A stretch of DNA of 44,736 nt from JAIBBG01 sp043748015 (GCA_043748015.1 JAYTOA010000189.1:1-44736); one strand, 5' to 3'. Shown: positions 24,856 through 34,383, counted from the stretch's first letter. The notes: a model not told the origin generated them from the letters alone. Made by a program: numbers and translations.

Positions 24856-27800
24856 ATGAAAAAAATTCTATTCTCTGCAGTTATGTTGTGTTTTGCAACT
24901 ATGGCTATTGCGCAGTATCTCTATGAGCCAGAAGGTATCAACATGCCGGGTAACTGGAATGGTTGGACGAATGTACCAACCAACAACACTGTGCTTGCCA
25001 ATCCAAGTCAGGTAAGTGGCGGACAACTGATTAAGATAAGCACAGGCACAGTTCGCTGGCGCGCCATTTTCAGTGCCGCATCAAGCGGCGGAAACGTGGT
25101 TGATGGCAATCACGATTTCAAATTCTCCTCAGGACCAACAGGCAGTCCTTGGAACAACCAATGGGGTGGAACAGGGGTGACGATGAATACGCTTCAAACG
25201 CATTTCATTGGAGCAGGTGGAAACAGCAACATTACATTGACAAATGGAAAGTGGTATACCATGAACTACATCGACAATGGATATAACAATGCACAGGCTA
25301 TTTTCATGGAAACATCTTCACAGCCTGTGTTATTGAGCTCTTCGTCTCAGGCACCGACCAACGGCAACGTGACCGACACCGATGCCGTAGTAGTAACTGT
25401 AAACACTAGTGCAGCTCCAAGCGCAGAGGAAATAGTTTATGTGAGATGGACCAACAATAATTTTACTACATCGACTTTGGTTCCTGTTTCATTTACAGGC
25501 GCAGTCGGCACAGCTACAATTCCGGCGCAAGCCGCAGCAACACAAGTTGATTATTACTTTTTTTCGACAACAGTTACATCGCCACCGGTAGCGGATGCAG
25601 ACAAAGTAACCATCCGTTTTTTGAATGCGGGTCCGGGCAATTACACCTACACAGTGAACACACCACTTCCTCAGGTGAACATCACATTCCAGGTTGACAT
25701 GTCACAACAAACAGTTGGCGGAAGCGTTTACATTTCAGGATCATTCAATGGTTGGGCCCCAGCTTTGATGACCAATGGTGGTGGCGGTCTTTACACTTAT
25801 GCCGGATTGTTCAACCAAGGCGCTTCATTCGAATACAAGTTTGTGAATGGCGCTAGCTATGAAGGAAATATTAGCAATCCCTGCGGCAATGGAAATAACC
25901 GAACCTATACAGTAGGTGGTTCAGATGCAACCGTTGCCCTCACATGTTTTGGATTGTGCGGTGCTTGTCCGGCAACAAACAATGTTACCTTCAGAGTGAA
26001 TATGTCCAATGAGACTGTGGGAGCAAACGTATATGTGAATGGAAGTTTTCCACCTGCAAACTGGTCCACACCACAGCAGATGACCGCAGTTGGAGGAGGA
26101 GTTTACAGCTATACAGTAAATCTTCCACAGGGAGCTTCTTATGAGTACAAATTCATCAATGGAGCCAGCTATGAAGGAAATCTTGGTGGGCCATGTGGCA
26201 ATGGAAACAACCGCACTTTGAGTGTTGCAGTTTCCGCCAATACTGCTTTACCTGTGGCGTGCTTTTCATCTTGCAATAATTGTGTTGTATTGCCACAAGT
26301 AACTTTCAATGTGAATGTATCCAATCAGATAGTGGCTGCGGGTGGTGTTCACCTCGCAGGAAATTTCGGATCAGCCGGCTATCCGGAATGGAGTCCGTCG
26401 GGTATACCTATGACTGATGCCAACGGTGATGGCGTTTACAGCGTAACACTGAATCTCAACCCGAACAGTTCACATGAATACAAATTCCTTTTGGGCAATA
26501 GTTGGGGCACAGATGAATCTGTTCCCGGACCTTGCAATGTTTTCGGGAACAGAACTATAACAGTAGTCAATTCCAACATATCCATCAGTGCAGTTTGTTA
26601 TGGAGAATGCAGTGCATGCACAAGTGCGATAGTCAATGATTCACCTTATGCAGCAACGAACGTTTCGTATAGTTCAAATGGAGCATATCCTAATTGTTAT
26701 GTTATTACCGGTGATTGCACAAATGCTGGCGACTCGCCACAATCAAGCAACTTCAATGGTAACGATGTGTGGTACAAATTCACAGCACAATCCAGCGCAG
26801 TAAGTATCACTTTGACAAGCGGCTTGGTAGATGATGTTATAGAGCTTTACACAAAAACGGGAGACAATTTCACGTTAGTTCCCGGTGGAGTGGAGAACGC
26901 AGGAAGTGGTAATGGTGATTTCGAAAGACTAAACATAGCAGGACTTACAGCAGGAAATGTTTACTATATCTCTGTAGGTTCAGCGAGCAATGTAGCATCC
27001 GGTGTATTTACACTGTGCATTCAACATTTAATGCCTAGCTGGTGTGCTTATACTATTCCAGTGAATGGCTTTCCACTTTGCAACAGTTACAAAGCCATAT
27101 TCCGAGGATCATCATCGCAATTTGTAAGTTATGGCTTTAACTTCACCGGAGTTGGTGGTGGTGCATCGGGAACAACATCAGTGACAGGAACAAATGGACT
27201 AACATCACTATCCAACCCTACCCTCAACTTGAGATATGGCGGAGTGTATGATGTGACAGTAGATGTTTTGTACTCATTGACAAATAGTGTTGGCGCAGCT
27301 GAACCCATCACCGTATTGGGAAGCGCAAGTGCTGCGAATTGTAGCGGCGTAACAATTTCAGCACAACCGCTCATAGAAGTGAAGAGCAGTCAACGTTGTC
27401 CCGGGTCATTGTTGAGAAGCAATTACCTCATCGGAACACCAATTGCAGGAAATACAAATGCATGCGGTGCGACTGGCTACACGTATGAATTCACGCCAGT
27501 GACCAATTGCGGCAACAACACACCAATTGGTTTAGCTACGCCATACGCAACACCCAATTCCAATCCATACATGCCACTGGGAGTGCTCCCATATCTGGGA
27601 AATGCCGGAGCATGGAGTGTTCGCATTCGCCCAGAATTTGCATACGGCAGTGGAGTTTATGGTCCGGCACAACTTGTGAGTGTTGGCAACACAGCGGCAT
27701 CGATAATGCTTCCGGAAGATGGGCTCATTCAAGACAATGAAAAGTCGATGACATCATCTATCGTTGCGGGCATTTATCCAAATCCGAATGACGGTAAAAT

Positions 27801-28014
27801 GTTGAACATCAACCTGACAGATTTGAAGGGGACAGAAGTGTTTATGCGCGTAGTTGATTATACGGGTCGAGTGATATACAGCAATAGATTTATTGCGCAA
27901 GAATCGTTGAACACAGTTGTAATTTTCGATCAGCCATTAGCATCGGGTATGTATGTCATTGAATTTATTAATGGTCAAGAAATCCGAACTGAAAAAATGA
28001 TTGTAAGAAAGTAG
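24856..28014 (+). CDS. T9SS cargo protein with three CBM20/48-like modules (tandem duplicate 2)
   Basis: 1052 residues, with the same domain order as the preceding gene: signal peptide 'MKKILFSAVMLCFATMAIAQ', N-terminal domain ('YLYEPEGINMPGNWNGWTNV'), three modules at about 274-373, 374-478 and 479-592, each with 'EYKF(V/I/L)NG/LG' and a closing Cys pair ('CFGLCGACP', 'CFSSCNNC', 'CYGECSAC'), a PPC-like domain from about 593, the two-unit Cys region ('CAYTIPVNGFPLCNSYKAIF') and the sorting domain from about 964 ('AGIYPNPNDGKMLNINLTD' ... 'MIVRK'). The pair clearly arose by tandem duplication. Each gene has its own upstream gap of ~270-290 bases and its own terminator, so they are separate transcripts. 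Role: secreted or surface-attached, possibly glycan-binding (inference). Confidence 0.88.
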   Translation: MKKILFSAVMLCFATMAIAQYLYEPEGINMPGNWNGWTNVPTNNTVLANPSQVSGGQLIKISTGTVRWRAIFSAASSGGNVVDGNHDFKFSSGPTGSPWNNQWGGTGVTMNTLQTHFIGAGGNSNITLTNGKWYTMNYIDNGYNNAQAIFMETSSQPVLLSSSSQAPTNGNVTDTDAVVVTVNTSAAPSAEEIVYVRWTNNNFTTSTLVPVSFTGAVGTATIPAQAAATQVDYYFFSTTVTSPPVADADKVTIRFLNAGPGNYTYTVNTPLPQVNITFQVDMSQQTVGGSVYISGSFNGWAPALMTNGGGGLYTYAGLFNQGASFEYKFVNGASYEGNISNPCGNGNNRTYTVGGSDATVALTCFGLCGACPATNNVTFRVNMSNETVGANVYVNGSFPPANWSTPQQMTAVGGGVYSYTVNLPQGASYEYKFINGASYEGNLGGPCGNGNNRTLSVAVSANTALPVACFSSCNNCVVLPQVTFNVNVSNQIVAAGGVHLAGNFGSAGYPEWSPSGIPMTDANGDGVYSVTLNLNPNSSHEYKFLLGNSWGTDESVPGPCNVFGNRTITVVNSNISISAVCYGECSACTSAIVNDSPYAATNVSYSSNGAYPNCYVITGDCTNAGDSPQSSNFNGNDVWYKFTAQSSAVSITLTSGLVDDVIELYTKTGDNFTLVPGGVENAGSGNGDFERLNIAGLTAGNVYYISVGSASNVASGVFTLCIQHLMPSWCAYTIPVNGFPLCNSYKAIFRGSSSQFVSYGFNFTGVGGGASGTTSVTGTNGLTSLSNPTLNLRYGGVYDVTVDVLYSLTNSVGAAEPITVLGSASAANCSGVTISAQPLIEVKSSQRCPGSLLRSNYLIGTPIAGNTNACGATGYTYEFTPVTNCGNNTPIGLATPYATPNSNPYMPLGVLPYLGNAGAWSVRIRPEFAYGSGVYGPAQLVSVGNTAASIMLPEDGLIQDNEKSMTSSIVAGIYPNPNDGKMLNINLTDLKGTEVFMRVVDYTGRVIYSNRFIAQESLNTVVIFDQPLASGMYVIEFINGQEIRTEKMIVRK

Positions 28015-28046
28015 TTTTTGATTTTTTGCGAAACGGTTCAACCGGA

Positions 28047-28084
28047 GAAAAAGACTGTCACTTGTTGGCAGTCTTTTTTTTTTA
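28047..28084 (+). terminator. Intrinsic terminator after the second tandem T9SS gene
   Basis: Stem AAAAGACTGTCA / TGGCAGTCTTTT with a 5-nt loop (one G-T pair) is followed by a long T-run (28074-28083). Confidence 0.9.
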
Positions 28085-28470
28085 ATCCTAAAATTTGATG
28101 TGATAAGTTGAAAGGTGCAATGGAAAATTGACACCATAAAAATCTGAAGAACGTCCTGATATCATTGAACATTTCCGCTGATCAGAAGGAACACCACCTT
28201 CCTCAATGTACAATCTACGCACAACATCAAGTTGCGAAAAAAACAAGAGATTTCAAGAAGAAAATCAAGCATTCACAAAGTAAAATTTGCAAAATGAAAT
28301 CCCAAACGCGGTTAATAACTCGGTTCATTTGTTGAAAGCCTGCGTCCTCACAAGCCTTAGCAGACAAATATCTTTGAACCAGTTTTTTAAAATTATCTTG
28401 AATGCCGCGCATTGTAAGGCTTTGGAAGAAAACAGCAGGGAAAACACACAAAACTACGAGCAAATAAAGC
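28085..28470 (+). other. mreB upstream region
   Basis: 386 bases without a credible gene on either strand; short open frames here look random. The only feature I can support is the -7 box candidate at 28369-28376. The rest is AT-rich leader with no recognisable riboswitch or repeat. Confidence 0.5.
28369..28376 (+). promoter_or_regulatory. Candidate -7 box (TATCTTTG) for the mre operon
   Basis: An exact TAnnTTTG match about 95 bases before the mreB ATG. No TTG is found at the expected -33 distance; the nearest TTG (28332-28334) is about 35 bases upstream, which is too far. Confidence 0.4.
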
Positions 28471-29496
28471 ATGGGCCTATTCAGCTTCCTGACGCAGGAA
28501 ATAGCCATTGACCTTGGCACAGCCAACACCATCATCATTCAAAATGACAAGGTCGTTGTGGATGAACCGAGCATCATTGCGCGCGATCGCACCAACAACA
28601 AGACAGTTGCTGTTGGCCGTACCGCACAGCAGATGCATGGCAAAACACACGAGAACATTAAGACGATACGTCCACTGAAAGATGGAGTGATTGCAGACTT
28701 CCATGCAGCAGAAGACATGATCAAGGGAATGATCAAGATGATACCTCGCAGTAAAGGATTGTTTCAACCATCACTGCGCATGGTGATTTGCATTCCCTCA
28801 GGAATCACAGAAGTTGAAAAGCGCGCTGTAAAGGACAGCGCCGAGCACGCCGGAGCGAAAGAGGTTTATCTCATACACGAGCCAATGGCTGCAGCTATAG
28901 GAATTGGAATCGACGTAGAAGAGCCGATGGGAAACATGGTGATTGACATAGGTGGCGGCACATCTGAGATTGCTGTTATAGCGCTTGGAGGAATTGTTAC
29001 CGATAAAAATATTCGCGTTGCCGGAGATGAGCTGACACAAGACATCGAAGAGTATATGCGTCGACAGCATAACATTTTGATTGGAGAAAGAACAGCAGAG
29101 CAAATCAAAATTGAAGTTGGAGCTGCGTTGCCGGAGCTTGACAATCCACCGGCGGATTACAATGTTCGTGGTCGTGATTTGATGACCGGAATCCCGAAAG
29201 AAATTTCCGTTTCCTATTCAGAGATTGCACATGCACTTGACAAATCAATTTCCAAAATTGAAGAGGCGATCATGAGTTGTCTTGAGAATACCCCACCGGA
29301 ATTATCGGCGGATATTTATAAGACAGGAATCTATCTTGCCGGAGGAGGTGCATTGTTGAGAGGACTTGACAAAAGAATTTCGATGAAGACCAAATTACCG
29401 GTGCACGTGGCAGACGATCCATTGCGCGCGGTTGCACGCGGCACGGGAATCGCACTCAAAAACATCAACAAGTTCCAGTTCCTGATGAGGGAATGA
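28471..29496 (+). CDS. mreB: Rod shape-determining protein MreB (actin-like)
   Basis: 341 residues, the normal MreB length. MreB polymerises as ATP-dependent filaments on the inner face of the membrane and guides the elongation machinery. The N-terminal 'MGLFSFLTQEIAIDLGTANT' contains the phosphate-1 loop 'IDLGTANT' after a hydrophobic membrane-binding start. 'IPSGITEVEKRAVKDSAEHA' and 'VYLIHEPMAAAIGIGIDV' are typical MreB segments. The phosphate-2 loop is 'VIDIGGGTSEIAVIALGGIV' and the adenosine motif is 'GIYLAGGGALLRGLDKRIS'. First gene of a mreBCD-mrdAB operon; the gap to mreC is 91 bases. Identification is secure. Confidence 0.98.
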   Translation: MGLFSFLTQEIAIDLGTANTIIIQNDKVVVDEPSIIARDRTNNKTVAVGRTAQQMHGKTHENIKTIRPLKDGVIADFHAAEDMIKGMIKMIPRSKGLFQPSLRMVICIPSGITEVEKRAVKDSAEHAGAKEVYLIHEPMAAAIGIGIDVEEPMGNMVIDIGGGTSEIAVIALGGIVTDKNIRVAGDELTQDIEEYMRRQHNILIGERTAEQIKIEVGAALPELDNPPADYNVRGRDLMTGIPKEISVSYSEIAHALDKSISKIEEAIMSCLENTPPELSADIYKTGIYLAGGGALLRGLDKRISMKTKLPVHVADDPLRAVARGTGIALKNINKFQFLMRE

Positions 29497-29587
29497 TGAA
29501 TGTGTTCAACGCAATTTACTTTCTCGATTAGAGTGAAAATTCGCGGTGGTCATTGACGGAAATTACAGCTGATAGCTACTATACGAG

Positions 29588-30439
29588 ATGAAGAATATCC
29601 TGGCACTGATACAAAGGTTTTATCTGTTCCTGCTTTTTCTTGTGCTTCAGATTGTGGCTTTGATATTTCTTTTCAAGAACAACAATTTTCATCAGGCAGA
29701 ATTTATTCGCCACAGTAGCGATTGGGTTGGAAGTGTCTATACACAGCGCGCCGAGCTATCAGAATACTTGCGACTAGGCGAGATCAACGATCAGTTATCG
29801 CTCGAGAATGCGCAGTTGCGCAGTGAAGCTCCTGAGAACTATTACTCGGTAAGATCTGACGTTGGAACCATCATAGACACGCTCACAAAACAGCGCTACT
29901 ACTATCGCACAGCTAAAGTGGTGAATGCTTCAGTAAATCGCGAGAAAAATTATCTCACGCTAGACAGAGGATGGAATGGCGGCATTCAAGCCGACATGGG
30001 CGTACTAGCCGGAGGGAATATTGTGGGTGTTGTGCGCAGTGTGAGTGAACATTTTGCGGTAGTGATGCCTGTGTTACATTCAGATTTCAAAGCGAGCGTG
30101 CGACTGGGACGTTCGGGATCATTTGGATCTCTGGTATGGCCGGGTGGTGATGCATCCATTGCTGATGTAATTGACATTCCAAAAAACATTCCGGTGCAAC
30201 CAGGAGATACAGTTGTTACATCGGGATATTCTACATTCTTTCCTGCCAATGTCGTTGCGGGTTATGTTATAGACATTGATGATGAGAGTGACAACGATTA
30301 TCACGTCATCAAAATCAGATTGGGCGCTGACTTTCGAAAACTTGATCACGTGCTTTTGGTAAACGACATTTTCAAAACAGAACAAGACAGTCTCATCAAA
30401 AAGGTGGAGCAAGAGGATGCTACAAACAATCGTCATTAA
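29588..30439 (+). CDS. mreC: Cell shape-determining protein MreC
   Basis: 283 residues. One N-terminal membrane helix (about residues 10-29, 'FYLFLLFLVLQIVALIFLF') anchors it in the inner membrane. A short coiled-coil-like stretch follows ('YLRLGEINDQLSLENAQLRS'), then the two periplasmic beta-barrel subdomains typical of MreC ('KNYLTLDRGWNGGIQADMGV', 'GNIVGVVRSVSEHFAVVMPV', 'GDTVVTSGYSTFFPANVVAG'). MreC links MreB filaments to PBP2 and RodA; both are encoded downstream. Its 3' end overlaps mreD by 23 bases, which suggests translational coupling. Confidence 0.95.
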   Translation: MKNILALIQRFYLFLLFLVLQIVALIFLFKNNNFHQAEFIRHSSDWVGSVYTQRAELSEYLRLGEINDQLSLENAQLRSEAPENYYSVRSDVGTIIDTLTKQRYYYRTAKVVNASVNREKNYLTLDRGWNGGIQADMGVLAGGNIVGVVRSVSEHFAVVMPVLHSDFKASVRLGRSGSFGSLVWPGGDASIADVIDIPKNIPVQPGDTVVTSGYSTFFPANVVAGYVIDIDDESDNDYHVIKIRLGADFRKLDHVLLVNDIFKTEQDSLIKKVEQEDATNNRH

Positions 30440-30941
30440 TATCGTCAGAATTGTTTTTCTGATCTTGCTGCAAAGTCTTGTGGTAAGCAGAATCCAATTG
30501 TTTGACGGCCTCATTTTTCCATGGATATACATCTTTGGAATATTGATGCTTCCATTCGAAACACCTCGTTGGCTGACACTTGCGATCAGCTTTGTGGTGG
30601 GAATGATGATGGATTATTTCTCAGGTCCGATTGGTCTTCACACTTCAGCATGCGTTGCGCTCGGATATATGCAGCCTATCGTACAGAAATTTCTTTCACC
30701 ACGTGAAGGCTATGATCTCACTCAGAAGCCGACAGTTCAGCGCATGGGACTTGCATGGTATTTTGCATATGCGGGAGTACTGACATTCATACATCACGGA
30801 TGGTTTTTCATCATGGAGGTCTTTCGTTTTTCTGATTTCTTCTATCAAGTATTTCATATACTGTTGAGTTCAATTGCAACGATTGTGTTGATGACCATCG
30901 GGCAATATCTTATTTACAATTCTAAATCAATGCAGTCGTGA
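30417..30941 (+). CDS. mreD: Rod shape-determining membrane protein MreD
   Basis: 174 residues, strongly hydrophobic with about five predicted membrane helices ('IVINIVRIVFLILLQSLVV', 'IFPWIYIFGILMLPFE', 'WLTLAISFVVGMMMDYFS', 'GLAWYFAYAGVLTFIHHGWF', 'ILLSSIATIVLMTIGQYLI'). The 'G(M/L)xxDxFSGPIGLHT' motif after helix 3 is characteristic of MreD. It overlaps mreC by 23 bases and the PBP2 gene by four. It is an integral part of the elongasome. Position and motif together make the call firm even though MreD sequences diverge. Confidence 0.93.
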   Translation: MLQTIVINIVRIVFLILLQSLVVSRIQLFDGLIFPWIYIFGILMLPFETPRWLTLAISFVVGMMMDYFSGPIGLHTSACVALGYMQPIVQKFLSPREGYDLTQKPTVQRMGLAWYFAYAGVLTFIHHGWFFIMEVFRFSDFFYQVFHILLSSIATIVLMTIGQYLIYNSKSMQS

Positions 30942-32755
30942 ATCTCGACGGGCGACGCATCACCATCATTCTGATAGTTTGCGTGATCGCAATCATCTTC
31001 GTGATTCGTTTGTTTTTTCTTCAGGTTGTAAGTTCCACATGGCGTGAGCAAGCCATTGCATTGACAGAAGAAGAGATTCCATTGTATCCACCGCGAGGAA
31101 TTATTTATGATCGTGCAGGAAGGATGCTTGTAACGAATCAAACAGTTTACAACTTGATGGTCGTTCCAAAAAAAGTTGTTCCATTTGACACGACATCACT
31201 TTGTAGTCTTCTAAAAATAAAAACCGAAGACATCACGAATCTGTTTACAAAGGCGCGTGCGCGAGGAGAATTTCATAGGCCGCAGTTGTTGGTAGAACAG
31301 ATTACACCTGCCGATTATGCAGCGATATCAGAACAGCTTTACAAGTTTCGTGGTTTCTTTGCCGAATCACGAACGCTCCGTGTTTATCCCGAAAGTGTGG
31401 GGGCATTATTTCTGGGAGATGTAGGAAAAATTTCACCTACCGAATACAAGAACAGCACTTACTATACAAAGCAGGAGTACCTCGGAAAGAGCGGCATTGA
31501 GAAATCGTATGAAGAAGAGTTGCGAGGTGTGAAAGGAATCAACTACGCATTTCGCGACAACGTTGGAAACATCAAAGATCAACAGGGAGATAAGGAAGAC
31601 AAACCTGCAACACAAGGTGCTGATCTCATTTGCACGTTGGATGCTAAGCTACAGAAATACGGCGAAGAGTTGATGCAGAATAAGCGCGGATGTATCGTTG
31701 CGATTGAACCATCAACCGGTGAAATACTTTGCATGGTATCTGCGCCTACGTATGATCCCAATTTACTTGTTGGCCGCATCCGTGGACACAATTTCAATGT
31801 AATGAATAACGATCCGCAGAAGCCGTTGTTCAACCGTGCTACACAAGCACAATATCGTCCCGGTTCCATTTTTAAACTTGCCCAATCACTTACCGCATTA
31901 TCAGTTGGAGCTATTACACCACAAACAAGAATTACTTGTAATCGCGGAATAATCGGTTGTCACGGCAATCATAGTTACGATGATCTGGAGATGGCGATTG
32001 TGCACAGTTGCAATCCATATTTCAGAGAAGTGATGCACAGGGTAGTGGAAGGCGGACGCGACAAACAAAGCCGTTTCAGAGATGCTCGTCTTGGTCTTGA
32101 AATTTGGCAAGGCTACATTCAACGTTTTGGTTTTGGCACAGATTTGCACACAGATATACCCGGTGTGAAAAAAGGAAATGTACCCGGAGTTTCTTTTTAC
32201 GACAAGTGGTATGGCAAGGAACAATGGGCATTCTCAACCATTTATTCATTGAGTATAGGCGAAGGTGAAATGCTGGTGACACCTCTACAGATGTGCAACA
32301 TGGCAAGCATCATTGCCAATCGCGGTTGGTATGTGTCACCGCATACAGTCAAACAAATTGGTTTGGGCGGAAAACCCCGGGATGAATTTCTGGTGCGCTA
32401 TGATCTCGGTATTGATGCGACATATTATACCACCGTGATCAACGCCATGGAAAAAGTAATGCAACCGGGAGGAACTGGCGCGCGTTCAGCTTTGAAAGAC
32501 ATTGTAGTTTGTGGAAAAACCGGAACCGTGCAGAATGCCGGTGGTAAAAAAGACCACGCCGTTTTCATTTGTTTCGCACCCAAAGAAGATCCTAAAATTG
32601 CGATTGCAGTTTACACAGAGAACGCAGGATTTGGTGGAACATGGAGCGCACCGGTTGCAACTTTGTTGATTGAAAAATACCTCAATGACACCATTGCAAA
32701 TTCAAGTAAGCCGCGCGAGAAAATAATTATGGAGGCAAACTTTTTAGACCGATGA
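30938..32755 (+). CDS. mrdA: Penicillin-binding protein 2 (peptidoglycan transpeptidase)
   Basis: 605 residues with a GTG start overlapping the mreD stop. One N-terminal membrane helix (about 9-31). The dimerisation/pedestal region follows ('YPPRGIIYDRAGRMLVTNQT'), then the transpeptidase domain: SxxK as S310-I-F-K313 in 'QYRPGSIFKLAQ', SxN as S357-C-N359 in 'VHSCNPYFREV', and KTG starting at Lys527 in 'VVCGKTGTVQNAGGKKDHAV'. It crosslinks lateral-wall peptidoglycan during elongation together with RodA, the next gene (ATGA overlap). All catalytic residues are intact and length is normal for the class B PBP2 family. Confidence 0.97.
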   Translation: MNLDGRRITIILIVCVIAIIFVIRLFFLQVVSSTWREQAIALTEEEIPLYPPRGIIYDRAGRMLVTNQTVYNLMVVPKKVVPFDTTSLCSLLKIKTEDITNLFTKARARGEFHRPQLLVEQITPADYAAISEQLYKFRGFFAESRTLRVYPESVGALFLGDVGKISPTEYKNSTYYTKQEYLGKSGIEKSYEEELRGVKGINYAFRDNVGNIKDQQGDKEDKPATQGADLICTLDAKLQKYGEELMQNKRGCIVAIEPSTGEILCMVSAPTYDPNLLVGRIRGHNFNVMNNDPQKPLFNRATQAQYRPGSIFKLAQSLTALSVGAITPQTRITCNRGIIGCHGNHSYDDLEMAIVHSCNPYFREVMHRVVEGGRDKQSRFRDARLGLEIWQGYIQRFGFGTDLHTDIPGVKKGNVPGVSFYDKWYGKEQWAFSTIYSLSIGEGEMLVTPLQMCNMASIIANRGWYVSPHTVKQIGLGGKPRDEFLVRYDLGIDATYYTTVINAMEKVMQPGGTGARSALKDIVVCGKTGTVQNAGGKKDHAVFICFAPKEDPKIAIAVYTENAGFGGTWSAPVATLLIEKYLNDTIANSSKPREKIIMEANFLDR

Positions 32756-34149
32756 GTTTAGGCAGACAACATCCACTAGCCAACGTAGATTGGCTCACTG
32801 TCATCATCTATTTGGCGATGGTCATTTTTGGTTGGATGAATATTTACAGTGCCGCAGTAGTTGATACGCACCCCAATGCGTTTGATCTCTCACAAGAATA
32901 TGGAAAGCAATTTCTCTTCATGGTCATCTCGGCATTTCTAGGTTTAATGGTGTTGTACATGGAAGGTGAATTCTTCAACAAATTTGCTTACATCATTTAC
33001 AGTTTCTTCATTCTACTGCTAGCTCTTGTCTTAGTAATTGGAACAACTGTAAATGGCGCGAAAGCTTGGATACAACTCGGCGGTTTTGCATTACAACCTG
33101 CAGAGTTTGCGAAGATTGGTGTTGGACTTATGCTGGCGAAATACATCTCTAACACAAAAGCAAAATTCAATACATGGAAGACGAGAGTGGTTGCTGCGAT
33201 GATTATTGGCTTGCCTGCAGCACTCATCCTACTTCAACCCGATGTAGGAAGCTTGCTCACATTTGTCGCATTCATTTTAGCGCTATACAGAGAAGGACTT
33301 TCCGGTAACGTGCTCATCATTGGACTTGGAGCAATCGTCTTCGGAGTTTTGAGTATCATCACCGGATTCAACAAATTCACGTATCCAATCTTTGGAGAGC
33401 AGAGCGGTGTATTCATACTGATGTTGTTAGTATTGATCGTGGGTTTGATCTTCCTCTTCCTGGTGAAATATTTCATTGTTCCGCGAAACAGAAAAAAACT
33501 TTATCTCATCACAGCGCTTTCAACAATTGCTGCGATCGGTTTTAGTTTCTCAGTAAACTTTTTAGTAGACAGCGTACTTGCCAAGCACCAGAAGTCGCGT
33601 ATTTATGTGACACTCGGACTAGAGGAAAATGAAGAAGACCGAGAAAGCATGATGACCGATGCCGAGACAGCAGATGCTGCGGCAATCATTCCAAAAGCGA
33701 AAAAAGACGACCCCGGATACAACGCGCGCATGGCGAAAATCGCTGTGGGCAACGGTGGTTTTTTCGGTCAGGGTTTCCGACAAGGACCTATGACAAAAAA
33801 CAAATATGTGCCCGAGCGTTGGACAGATTTTATTTTCAGCGTGATCTCCGAAGAGTGGGGATTCCTGGGCAGCTTGGGTGTTGTAGGACTTTTTGTTTTC
33901 CTTATTATCCGTATCATCAATCTTGCGGAACGACAACGATCACAGTTCTCACGTGTTTATGGATACTGTGTAGCATCCATATTTTTCATGCACCTGTTGA
34001 TCAATGTTGGAATGGTGATAGGCCTTGCCCCCATCATTGGAATTCCGTTGCCGTTTATGAGTTACGGAGGATCATCATTGATTGGATTTACGCTATTGCT
34101 GTTTGTGTTTTTGAGGTTGGATGCGGAGAGGTTGAGTGTGTTCCGTTAA
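32752..34149 (+). CDS. mrdB: RodA, SEDS peptidoglycan polymerase
   Basis: 465 residues, about ten predicted membrane helices. SEDS landmarks: 'GAKAWIQLGGFALQPAEFAK' early; 'LLQPDVGSLLTFVAFILALY' in the middle; 'VPERWTDFIFSVISEEWGFL' with the conserved acidic residue required for glycosyltransferase activity in RodA; and the C-terminal 'GLAPIIGIPLPFMSYGGSSL'. It polymerises glycan strands from lipid II as the partner of PBP2. A long acidic loop ('GLEENEEDRESMMTDAETAD', around residues 288-325) before 'GYNARMAKIAVGNGGFFGQG' is larger than in enterobacterial RodA. Last gene of the shape operon; no strong terminator follows. Confidence 0.97.
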   Translation: MSLGRQHPLANVDWLTVIIYLAMVIFGWMNIYSAAVVDTHPNAFDLSQEYGKQFLFMVISAFLGLMVLYMEGEFFNKFAYIIYSFFILLLALVLVIGTTVNGAKAWIQLGGFALQPAEFAKIGVGLMLAKYISNTKAKFNTWKTRVVAAMIIGLPAALILLQPDVGSLLTFVAFILALYREGLSGNVLIIGLGAIVFGVLSIITGFNKFTYPIFGEQSGVFILMLLVLIVGLIFLFLVKYFIVPRNRKKLYLITALSTIAAIGFSFSVNFLVDSVLAKHQKSRIYVTLGLEENEEDRESMMTDAETADAAAIIPKAKKDDPGYNARMAKIAVGNGGFFGQGFRQGPMTKNKYVPERWTDFIFSVISEEWGFLGSLGVVGLFVFLIIRIINLAERQRSQFSRVYGYCVASIFFMHLLINVGMVIGLAPIIGIPLPFMSYGGSSLIGFTLLLFVFLRLDAERLSVFR

Positions 34150-34340
34150 ATGATTTGCGATTTGAACGCGAAACGAATTTATGAGTTGGTGAATTAGAGA
34201 TTTAATGACTTGGAGATTCGCGCAGGCCATAACTTGTAATTGAATCAATGACCGTTGCACTTCAATTTCTTTGTTTAGCGAATGGAAAATTTTCGCGAGA
34301 ACCAGGAACTAGGAACCAGGAACTTTGAACAGTCCGACTA
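34150..34340. repeat. Degenerate intergenic repeat, copy 2
   Basis: Starts ATGATTTGCGATTTG, includes GAGATTTAATGACTTGGAGA and ends with ACCAGGAACTAGGAACCAGG followed by AGTCCGACT, in the same order as 7955-8150. A shorter related start (ATTTGCGATTTG) appears at about 35972. It sits between convergent mrdB and the MlaF-like gene, and no coding potential is seen. Confidence 0.6.
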
Positions 34341-34383
34341 AATTCTTTGTTCCAATCTGGTAAAACACCCAAACGAATTGTGG

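Noticed and set aside
21394..28014. Possible CRISPR or short tandem repeat array in the T9SS genes
   Set aside because: The repeated DNA corresponds to protein modules of ~100 residues and gene duplication; there are no regularly spaced short identical repeats.
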